Below are positions 35,301-47,300 of a stretch of 64,000 nt of DNA, one piece after another (position 1 is the first letter of the stretch; the number at the start of each line of letters is the position of its first letter). A program made the position numbers and the translations under genes. The notes beneath the pieces were generated by a model that was not told the origin of the DNA, did no database searches, and was given only the letters and a program-made list of their open reading frames with translations. The stretch is from Tretioscincus oriximinensis (lineage: Eukaryota; Chordata; Lepidosauria; Squamata; Gymnophthalmidae). The stretch lies in assembly GCA_022410635.1 (NCBI GenBank), contig JAJVDF010000416.1, positions 673,031 through 737,030 of the forward strand, in the 5' to 3' direction.

Positions 35301-38300
35301 TTTCAGTACTATAAGGAAAAAGCTTTACAACAAAATACTGCCACAGCACTAAAGGCAACAATATCATAGCTCCCAAAAAACATTGTCTGGATTCAGTCTA
35401 TAACTAACTACTATAATTGGACATTTACAGATATAAGTGCTCCTTCTCTATTTATATACTTTAGCAATTAAAAGAAAGCCAGATAAAATAATAGGGGTGG
35501 GTGGGTTGTAATAATTGTACAGCGATATTCGAATCAGTGGCATTTTCATAAATACTATTGCCTAGGAATCAGTAATTGTATCTTTTTTTCTTCCTAATAA
35601 CTTTGAAATAAATCTGAAATCTGCAAAGGAGTTCGCGTGAGCTTCATTTACGTCTTCTGCCATCTGCCATATGGTATCCTTTTTATACCGTGTGTTTCAT
35701 GGTTGTGCATGTTGACTGTGAACGAGCGAGTTCACAGAGACTGGGAACGAGAGGCTGTAGAAGAATTAGCAAGACCATAGAACTAGCATCATCTTGAAGT
35801 CAGTTATCAGGCCTTTTCTTGTGTTGGCTAAATATTCATAGATTATATAAACACTTCTTTAAAAACAAGTAGAATGCACTGCTGTTTTCCAGTCAGAGAA
35901 TTCCAGTCAGAGATTGGTATAAACAAATGATCTTTTTAAACATTTCATACATCTGTTGCCCTGAATGACCTTAGGACACACACAGTTTATATATACCAAG
36001 ATCCATGCTGTGGGAAGAGACTGGTACCTACGTTCCACATTCAATCTCGCTTGGGTACGATCATGTAGGCTCTCACAACGATAGGTGCCTCGGTCAGCTA
36101 ATACAGTGTTGTGGATAGTAAGAGCTCGCTTTGTTCCCAGGGTCTCCATGGAGTATTTCACATTCTGCTGAAGCAAAATGCCTTGCTTCATCCACTGCAC
36201 TTCCGCACTTTCCAAGCTCAGCTCCACTTCCAAGCGCACATCTTGCCCTTCTTCAGCCACCAAGTCACGCAGCGTCTGTACAAATATTACCTGAGCCTCT
36301 GTAGAAAGAAACACTTGAAAGTTGGACCCAGAAGGGGAGACGCAGCTCTGAAAGCCCTAAGACAGTAGTGTGTGACCCTCCTGTTTGCATCTCATCTATT
36401 CAACATTTTCTAGTCTAGAATGTTCATGAAGGGGAGTTGCATGAGGAAACCCCTATCTGTGAAAATACTTTAATTTGCCTCAAGGACCACGTCCTCTCTT
36501 GAAGAAAAAACAGGTGTTAAAATGGTGTCTCTCAGCATTGGTCTGACTCATTTTCTATTTACTCCGAACAGAAAACAAAACGGACATGTGCTTATCTGAC
36601 AGTCACGAGAAATTTGAGGGGAATTTCCCCACAGAACCATAGCAAAGTCTGAGAGAGACAATTTGCATTTACTTAGCACTGCTACAGTTTACCCTTAGCT
36701 GGGAGATCCTGAGCGGAAAGCCCTTGCAAGGTTCTAGTCCTGTCTGATGAGAAGTTTAAGGCTGGAGGGTTGGCTGTGGAAGTGTTGCATGGAAGTGTTC
36801 TGAGCTCCAAAGAAGGCTGTGATACCTCCAAGCCTCAGGCATCCCTCGGGTAACGGTTATCCCATCCCAGGAATCTTCTTTGGTGGCTGCTGTCAGTTTT
36901 GAATTTCCCACGGCTGCTACAGTCAAAAGCAGTAGCAACAATTGGAGGTTCCTGGGATCTCCGTAGCCAGTGGGGCTGGCTGACGCTTGGGGGTGGTTCC
37001 TAGATTCATAGAACAACCCCATCCACAGGTCCCCCAATACCTGGGCATATATACCTGAGACCTTCAAGTATAAATAAGTAAGTACTGTAAGTAAGTACTG
37101 TAAGCAAGTAAGCAAGCAAAAAGTAAGTAAAAAGTAGGTAAATGTAAGGTAATAAAATGAGCTTTTCCTGATTGTGTGCTCCAAGCAGCAAGCTGGGTTT
37201 GGGATCCTCCTGCCATATCTCAGTGGAGTCCCCCTTCCTTGGACAGGTGCTGGGGAAGGAGAACAGCAAGGCAGGAGATGCAGCAGGATGATCCTGAGAC
37301 CAATGGCTGTGTGCAGCATTCAGCCAGCGAGACTCTTTAAACTGTTGATGTGGGATTTAAACCATGCTCAAAATGCAGGTGGAAAAGTATTTTTCCTCCC
37401 CTGTGAAATTGCTAAAACAGTGCTAAACCAAGGCTGGGGTGGAATGGTGAAAAGTAAATTCTCATTCACTTTGCTTTTCTTCCAAACATTTCCTTCTCTC
37501 CCAGAAGCACTAATTTCAAGCCACATTCCCTAGCTTTTTAGAGAGAAGGAATCTTGGGCTTATAAACGGCATGTCAGGCTAATCTGCCCATCTCTTAAGA
37601 CAGACTATCTTTTCAGGGTATGACTGAAGACAAGATCATGAATATCAAGGGTAAATCATGATACAGTATTGATATATTCCTAATATTTCTTGAATACTAA
37701 GAAAACATGAGATCTCAGTCCTACTTATTTCCATTATAGAGGTTCAGCCTAAACTCATATGCCTCCTGTTCTCTGTTTTCCTACCTTGCACACTGAGCCT
37801 GGCTGAGCTCATCAGTCCTTCTGCATGGGCAGCAACCATGCCAGTATCACTCAGGCGGCACTGCCGTATGACGAGTGTGTGGCACAGTCCATTTCTGGTA
37901 ATGGTCATCCGATCGCAGGGCACCACAACCTGGCCATTTAACTGCCACTTCAGGGTGACGTCATCTGGGGATACCACAGTTTTGAAAATTGCATCATCTC
38001 CCTCCAGCACAGTCAAGTTGTGCAGCTCGGAAAGAATCTCTACTGACCTAGGGACTGGAAGGAAACAGAATTAGAGATAGATAACTGGTTGCTGTGTAGA
38101 TACTAAGACATGCTTGTACAATAACCTCCCAGTTAAGATACGGCTAAGAAGCTGACTGAAGGATCTCAGTGGGATCCCATTTTCACATCCAGCATTGCTC
38201 AGTTTCATGAAAAACAGGAACCTTCAACCACCACAAACATTTGCTCAGAATAAATTCCCTCCACAAGAAAAAGTGAACCTGCATTCTGGGATGCCATAAA

Positions 38301-41300
38301 TGAACAAACATTCTGGGGACGTTTTAACTTGTGAAGAGTCCTTTAGAACAGGGGTCTTCAAACTTTTTAAACAGGGGGGCAGTTCACTGTACCTCAGACC
38401 GTTGGAGGGCTGGAGTTTAAAAAAAAACTATGAACAAATTCCTATGAACAATCTTATCTGAATCCCAGTTCCTCTCCTAGACGAAGCTGAAGAGGCTGGA
38501 AGGGAGGAGGAAGAGGAGGAGGAGGAGGAGGGGAGGAAAGAAGGGAAAGAGAGAGGGAGCTCAGGAAAGAAAGGAGGGAGGGAAACAGCTGGGGCTGTTG
38601 CGGGCCGGATAAATGTCCTTGGCGGGCCATGTGTGGCCCCCGGGCCTTAGTTTGAGGATCCCTGTTTTAGAATAAAGAGCTTGGGAAGACTCATGTGGAG
38701 GATGGGTGGGTTGGCACTTTATGAGAAATAAAAAACCCAGCAAAATGCGAGAAGGGATGGGGCCTTGTGGGGCTGACATCCCTTATTTGTGTGGAAAAAT
38801 TTGGGAAGGCATGCTGGAAGGCTGCCTGTCGTGTTGTTCTGTTTGTTGCTGCTTCTTTGGAGGAATTGAAGCATTGCTCTTTTTACATTGTGGTGTTGGA
38901 GGAGTCAACAAAGTACATACTTTGAAGTGAACATCACTGCTGCTCCATTTGGGACTGTTCTCCGTTTTCATGTTTATATGTGATAAGTGACGAAGCTTCT
39001 ATTTCTTAGTTGTGAATTTTGATCTGAACCGAGCTGGATTTACTTTTTGATTTCCCTTGAATAAATCTTATTTATTTATTTGTACTTCTATCCCGCCCTA
39101 TACCCAGGGGTCTCAGGGCGACCAACCATAGGGCGGTGCACATAGCTTTTGTTGCTTTCTCCACAACAGACACTCTGTGGAGTAGGTGGGCTGAGAGAGT
39201 TCAAAGAACTGTGACTGGCCCAAGGTCTTTCTTCGGAGATACCTCTAAGCCTTGCCTCATAAGGACTACACAGCCAATGCTGATTTATAACTTAATATCC
39301 CCCCTACACTATCAATCTGGGAAGGGGAAAAGCACACCACAAAATGTAAGACAAAATTTGGATGTTGTAGCTACCCTCTCCTCTTCTACAGAGCTACAGT
39401 CTTCTCCCAAAGCACTCACTCTGGACTGTGAGGACAGCTAATGTGCGGTCATCCTTGCTTTCACACGAATACTCCCCAGCATCTTCAGATCTCACGTGGT
39501 AAAGGGTCAAGGAGCGTTCCCGGCCTTCTACTCGAATCTGCCGATGTTCATTAAGTTCCAGCTCTTGCCCATCCTTCAGCCACAGTACGTCACCTTTGGT
39601 TTTACACAGTTCACACCAAAACAGCACCGTTTCTCCCTGCAGTGCTGACACATCTGAAAGACCTCTAACAAACTTGACTGGCAGTTCTGAGGATAACAAG
39701 AATATCTACAGGTGTGATAAGCATATTTCAGCAGCAGATAGCTATCTTAACTGATCAGCTTGCTGTGGAGATAGAAGGGGTTACTTGCAAATCAGCAGGA
39801 TATCATGTAGCAAATTCCACATAATATGGAATTCCAATGCATTCTAGCATTTTCCACCCTCATAGAAAATAGATATTAATAGGCTGACCAGATGACCCCT
39901 TTTGGGGTTTTTTTTTTGAAAACCCGGTTTTGGGATGACTCCCAGTTTTTTCTAAGGAAATCTTTTTCAAAAAAAGGTTATTTATTTATTATTGAATTTT
40001 TTTTCCTCAGAAAAAAACAGGAGGCACCCCAAAAACAGGTTTTCAACCCCCCCTCCCAAAAGGGGTCGTCTGGTCAGCCTATTAGAGAGTCAACAGATCT
40101 ATGAACACTTCCATTAAGGGAGAGACACATCCCCTTATTTAAATCTTTTAAGTGTGAAAATGGTTTGGAGACAGTCAAGATGTAGTCACAAACCTCATAT
40201 TAGAAGACCTCCTCAAGCTGTTTATAACTTAATGTTGATCACTAATACAGAAGTGTTTCCCTTTTTTGATTGGTGCTTGCAGTACTGATATGGGCAGAAG
40301 GGGAGCAATTTAAAGGACATTTTTCACAAGGTGAGAATTTAGAATTGAGAATGTACCTAAAGATGGCATTTAGTCCAGAGATAACATGGAAGGGGAACCT
40401 CAGGTGCGACCTCTCAATTTCAAACTATTTTCATGAAGGCTACAAATGATCTAACAGCAGGCATGTGACTGCACCTTAAGATAATAAAATATTTCTCTGA
40501 ATTAGCACAGCATATTTCCCTTTCCTTCTCAGAACTGACTGTGCTAACATGAATACACCCTGCCCTGTATCATAATTTGGATCAAATAAATGCCAGCATA
40601 GGCTTAAACGCCAACAGATTTTGGCTCCAAAAAAATGCACTTTATTTGTACATCAATAACAATGACATCAAAAATATTTTTAAAGAAACATCAGATTTAG
40701 AGACAGTAATAAATAAAAAACTGCAAGGAAAATTAGTAAATAACATCTACAAGTTAATTATTAAAAATCAATATAATAATTACCATTTTTTGCGAGACTT
40801 TTGGACAAATGAACTTGGAATATCACAACACAATTGGGATTATTGGGTTAAATTATGGCAAGGGGTGAAAGACAATCGAATTCGGGAAACTGAATTAAAG
40901 CTCATATCCCGTTGGTATCGTTTCCCGGCCCAACTAGCGCATTTTACTAATAGGTCTCCACAATGCTGGCACGGGTGTAACGTTAGAGGTGATTATTCAC
41001 ATATGTGGATTTCTTGTCTTAAACTGGTCCAATTTCAACAACNAATCGCCTCTAAAATTCAGGAAACCTCAAATGTAAATGTTCAAATGAACCCGAAACT
41101 TTGAATTTTTGGTAATATACAATTGTCTAACCAGTCGACAGAAACACACTGTTTTATTAATTATGCCATCTACGCTGCACACTTAGTAGTTGCGAAAGGG
41201 TGGAAAGATTTTTCCATATGGAATTTATCAGAATGGTTTTCTTATTTATTAAATTTCATGAAGTTTGATTTGTTATATGAGAAAAGAGCGAAACATATAG

Positions 41301-44300
41301 GACAGCATGTACATCTTTCTTGGACAATCAAATGGAAGGTACTCATTACCTATGCTCTATTTACACATAATCCACATTTATTTGACTCAGTAATGTCTTT
41401 TATGGAGTTAAGATTGTTTTCATAATTATATATATCTTTCTTGTATCCCCGGGGATGCGGGTGGAGGGTGGGGGGTTGTTTTTTGTTTTGTTATCTTGTA
41501 TATTGTTGTGTGTTATCTTGTGTATGGTTTTGTTATTATAAATAAAAACTTTATTAAAAAAAATACACTCTGCCCCTCCAACAACATATCACTGAAAATA
41601 TGAGCAGAAAAAAGGAAGTTCATAGTGAACGTATATTATTTATGCCAGTCACAGAATATGAGCACAGGGATCCTGACTATCTGCCTTGCAACCTTGGCAA
41701 CAGAAGGGCTGGACTCTTCTGAACTGTAAATGATGCCCCAAACACCAGCTGTTAAAACAAGGAAAACAAAACCTCTGTGAGGGGAGGAAATTTAAACACA
41801 TACAAAATGGTGTTTAAATCTCATTAGTGATTCATCTAACCAATAATATTTTCTTTTAAAAAAAAAAAGGTTTTATTGTACTTATAGATAAATATATACA
41901 TAAAATTATTTTCATTTCCAAGTTAATTATCTTAAAATATTCTATTTCATGAGTGACTCCTCCTTCCCAATCCTGCTTATAAGTTTGGTCGGTAAGATAT
42001 TTTAGCTTTTTAGCTTAATAAGCCAATCTTCAGTCAAAGGAACACTTTTCTTTCCATGTCTGCGAATAAACAATTCTGGCAGCAAACATCATATACTGCA
42101 ATATCAATTTAGTATTGTCCAGATTTTAATCTATTAAATCTAGTAGATAGAACCCTAGTCTTCACAGAAGCATTCTTTTACAAATTGTTTTATGTGCCTT
42201 GCAGAACAAACCCCAGGTGATACCAGATCCTAGTGCAATCAAAACTGGTCCTCTATTACTGGCTTGTATCACTCCAAGGCACCAGAATCAGCCCCATTCT
42301 TGACTTTAAACTCATTCGGCTGTGATTGTCAAAATGTTTCCTTTAAAAGCAGAGCAACAGCAAATGGAGCGGGAACCCGGCACAGGGCCTTCACGGTGGT
42401 TGCCCCCAGACTATGGAATAACTTCCCCCTCAAGGTGCGCCAATCACCATCATTGTATTCTTTCAGAAGATATTTGAAGACCCACCTCTTTAACCTGGCC
42501 TTTGGCTGAAGAAATGTTGTTTTCTTTCCCAACTTCAGATACTGTTTTCATACTGGGTATAGGGTAGAGTAAGCAAACAAACACACATACACACACACAA
42601 CACAAACACATATATCTCCATTCTATTCTGAGTCCAGGAATAAATATGATCATTTAGTATCCCGTTTGTTATACAGATAACAAGTGCCCTATTAAATTAC
42701 CTCCCGGGGCAGAGCCTTACCTTTGACACTGAGCTCAAAATGTAGTTGGTCATCATGGGAGTGACAGATGTAATCCCCTGCATCAACTTTGGCCACATTG
42801 GTCAGCACAAGGCTATGCACACGCCCCTCCCTCCGCAACTGGCAATGCTCGCTTGCAACCAAAATGCCTTGAGGACCTTCCCAGCTCACCACAGCTGGTT
42901 CCTTGGAGACAATAGCCGACAACACCGCACTGCCTCCTTCCAACACCAGCACCTTCTCTGGGTGCTCTGGTTTGGTCACAAACAACACTGGGGCCTCTGT
43001 CAGAAATAAGGAAGGAAAGAGCAGTGAGAATGAAAGTAATTTAAACTGATCTCTAATTTTCCCTGTGATGTTGTACATTATGGCGACACACACTAATTCA
43101 TTCGCTAGAGCAGAGGTCTTCAATTACCGGGCTACGGATCACATTTTTATTGCTTTAGTTTTATTTTTAATAAATGTAATGTCGTTTAAGAACATGTGTG
43201 GTCATTTCCCTTTCTTAGGTGCTATTCCATCACGTACATTTAACCCATCTTCAATCTAAAAGAACTGGACGAAACCAAGAGAAAAAAACCCAGTATTTTC
43301 TTAGTTTAATTCAGTTCCCCAGCACTGAAGATAGATTAACAGTATTTGTCAGAACAACACCATAAAATCACCTTACTAGTTTCTTGTCTCTAAGAACCAA
43401 GTCCAAAGAAGAGGACAAGACTTGACCTTACAGGTTCCTACTAATCACCAGCTAGGAACAAGAATCTAGAGGACCATCTTACCTCTTACAAACACTGTAA
43501 AATTTATTTCATCATCCCCGGTTTTGCAGCTGAAGGTACCACTATCACTTGGTTCAGCTTGTCTAATGGTGAGAGTGCGCATGGTCCCCTCGCTGCTCAC
43601 AACCACACGGGGCCCAGGGTAAAGGGGGCGCATGTTCTTCAACCAATGAACGGAGGCTTTCTCTTGGGACAGACGGGCAAACAGTGTCACATTCTCTCCT
43701 TCTTGAACTTCAACAGGTGTCTGGATTTCGTTTTTATTCACGATGCAGACAGGGGGTGCTGGCAAATGAAAAGAGAACCTTCTTTCACCAAGGATACTTA
43801 TTTGACAATATACTCAAGATGTTTATTGGGGGAAAAATACATTGGTGTCTAGAAAACTCTTTCAAATGTCTTTCACTTTTCATGAAACATTAAAATCTAA
43901 AGTGCAGAAGGAAGGAAGAAGAATTTCTATATTCCTTCATTCTTTCCTCTGTGAACTGATAAAATACTGTATGTAAAACTTCTCTTTTTAAGATAGCCCT
44001 CTCATCTCACACAACATTCCTTAAAGGGGCCATATTTATTTTCTTACATTCAAAATGTTCTAACTTGGAAGCACAAAGTGTTTGTCAACTGTCTGTCATG
44101 GCTGCCATTCAATAGGCACTACAGCATATGATTGGCTTATAGAAAGTCTGCAAGTCATCCAGATAGTTTAAAATGTAATGGAAAAGTGGGCAGAGTAAGA
44201 GAAATAATATCTCCCTGGACCGGAAAATCAAGTATTAGTGGAAAGGTTTTATCTGTGTGTGTGTGTTATCAAGGCTCTGAAAACAGCTTTATTTAAACTG

Positions 44301-47300
44301 CAGCTCCAATTACCATATTTTGTCCTTATTCTTGTGTTATCATTCTGGTACAGAATTGGCTGTAGAAGATTGGCTGGCATAGTTTCAGCATTTCTAGACA
44401 GCAGCATTTGTGGCTTTTTAAAACTAATTATTAACATTTGTATGCAAAGGAGGTCCTAGGCAAAGTCTCCGAAATCATTATAACCATATTCAATATTAGT
44501 AAAAGGCAAGGCAATTGACTTTTCTTCCTTCTTAATGGCCCCAGATTCCTAACTCTGTCTTTGTACAATACGATGGATTTTTTAAAAAATCTCACTTTTG
44601 CAATGCAACATAAATAAGTAAACTAATTTCTTCTTTTTTATCTGAGGACAAGCTTGAAAATGCATGGTTAATGCCAGATAATATGTAAGGCAGGTATAAC
44701 TAAATAGAAATCAGTGGTTGGACTCAAAGCTGCAATTGCTGCTCATCATTTCCAGAGATGGATTAAAGGGTGTGAAAGATTAACCACTATATTTAAGACC
44801 TTAGTCATATCTTTACACTTCAAACCTTCTCCAGATCAAAAGTGTGAAGTTTAGTTCAGAAAAAAAATCCAGAAAAGGCTCATTAAACTGGTTAAAAAGT
44901 GATCAAAATATGGTGAAAATGTGACATGATCATGCCGTTGCATTGCCCACATTTGTCCTTTGGGGCATTGGGCTATAGTCTGCAGGATACATTCTGAAAT
45001 AAAGACCAGTGTGAAAATATTGTTTCCTTCCTCTCCAAAGGGGACCAGCACTTAACCACTATTCTTGTATAAGGGCACATCGTCTTTTCAGGTAACTCAG
45101 CTATTGTTGACAGAGCAATGGCAGAAAAATATCCTGTTTGCAATATTCTGTATATGAAGACACATAGGCTAACCAGATGACCCCTTTTGTGTGTGTGTGT
45201 GGGGGGGGGAGTTTGAAAGCCTGTTTTGGGGGTGCCTCCCAGTTTTTTCTGAGGAAAAAAAATGAAAAAACAAAACATTTTTCAAAAAAAAATCTTTTTT
45301 TGAAAATATTTTCCTCAGAAAAAACTGGGAGGCACCCCAAAACCAGGTTTTCAAACCCCCCCACAAAAAAAGGTGTCATCTGGTCAACCTAGAAGATAGC
45401 AGCAGACCTAAAAAAAACCCTTCCCCTACTGAACCTGAAATGGGTGCCGTAAGTTTAAAATGTATGTCCTTTTTGCACTAAGCCTTATTCTGGGGTCTGC
45501 CATAGTCTACACTACAGATAGAAGGCCCCTATTCCAAGATATGCCCAGAATAAGGCTCTGTACTGAAAGGGTTGTGGAGTTCAATTTCCCGGCAAACCTA
45601 CTGAGATCTGCTATTATGGTCATCCAGCAGTCCAAAGCCTTTGCTCACTTGTGGCCATTTTATTTTTTGCTCCTTTCCTTTCTTTTTTTTTCTATAATTC
45701 ATGTGCTTTTTGCTATTTCCTGTTTCAATTAATACTGTATATTTATCACTATATATGCAATTATGTACCAGTACATTGTTTTCTGGCTGTTGTTTTAAAC
45801 TGCCTTGAATACTTTAATTTGGAACAATGTCTGAGATTGAGAAATAATTGCACTATGCCGTTTCAGTTATTTCCTTCTTTGGGAATGGTATTAGCTTTTC
45901 CTTAGAAGAAATACTTTGAGCAATAACTTTGAAATGTCTGCCCCTATCTGTCCTCCATATTTCATCCCAAACTGCTATCAGTTTTCTTTCTTTCATTCAG
46001 AGAAGGAGGAATCTGTGGGGACCGTACCTGACACTTTTACCTCAGCCACCATACGATCAGTGCCAACATCACACACATATAAGCCCGAATCTCCTGGCTT
46101 GGCTACAAGGATGGTGAGTTGCCGATGCTCTTCATGGGCTTCAATGAGGATGTTCTTGCCAGCTGTGAGCTCCTTTCCATTTCGCAGCCAGCACACAGCA
46201 GCACGAGGTGAAGAAACTTTACACGTCAATATCAGCGCTTCCCCAGATACCAAAGAGTGGCGCTCTGGCACTCCAGTATTTCCCACAATAAAGATGGGAG
46301 GCTCTTGGGACACAAAATAAAAGGAAGAAAGGTGGAAAGAGAGAAAGAAAGAGAAAGAAAGAGAAAGAAAGAAAGAGAAAGAAAGTGAAAGAAAGAGAAA
46401 GAAAGAAAGAGAAAGAAAGAAAGAGAAAGAAAGAAAGAGAAAGAAAGAAAAAGAAAGAAAGAGAAAGAAAGAAAGAGAAAGAAAGAAAGANNNNNNNNNN
46501 NNNNNNNNNNNNNNNNNNNNNNNNNNNNNNNNNNNNNNNNNNNNNNNNNNNNNNNNNNNNNNNNNNNNNNNNNNNNNNNNNNNNNNNNNNAAAGAGAAAG
46601 AAAGAGAAAGAAAGAGAAAGAAAGAGAAAGAAAGAGAAAGAAAGAGAAAGAAAGAGAAAGAAAGAGAAAGAAAGAGAAAGAAAGATTGATCACAGGACTG
46701 GCCACCTTTGGTAATGTTATGACAATTATTCCAAGGTGCTATTTCATAACAACATTGAGAACCAACTTTTAGTTTTTCCTTTTTTTAAAAGGGCAATTGC
46801 TTATGAGTTTCCTCCTCCCTTTTCCAGCCATCCCAGGCCTTACCTTCCACCGTAACATAGAAGATGATGCTGTCATCGCCACTGTCACACAGATACTCTC
46901 CTCCATCAGAGCGCTCTGCTCCCAGAATCACTAATGAATGGCGTGTGCCATCCTGTTCCAATCGCACACGGTCTGTGTCCTGCAGCTTCTCCCCATCTTT
47001 GTACCATTTCACTTCTCCTTTAGGGCAAGACAGTGTCACTGAAAGCTTTAGGTCCTCTGATGCCAGACAACGGTGGTGAGTCTGCAGTTCGTCACGCCCC
47101 ACAATTTTCACTGGGGGATCTACCAGCACAAATGAAGGAAAAGTTAGCATTCCTTTGCTCCTTAATTCAGGGAACACGATCATGGCACTCTGGGTGATTC
47201 CACATTTGACATTATACTGGACCACTAACTGCACTAGGAGCTGTGGACTTGTCTTAAACTATACCAGTGTGCTGAAGTGAGCTTTCTATTATGTTTGTTG

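Noticed and set aside
36756..37319. 187-codon minus-strand open frame in an OBSL1 intron
   Set aside because: It contains a low-complexity stretch from the AAGTA repeat, has no Ig or other domain, and no splice support.
46232..46714. Long low-complexity Lys/Arg/Glu and Leu/Ser/Phe open frames
   Set aside because: They are translations of the GAAA/CTTT microsatellite and the N gap.
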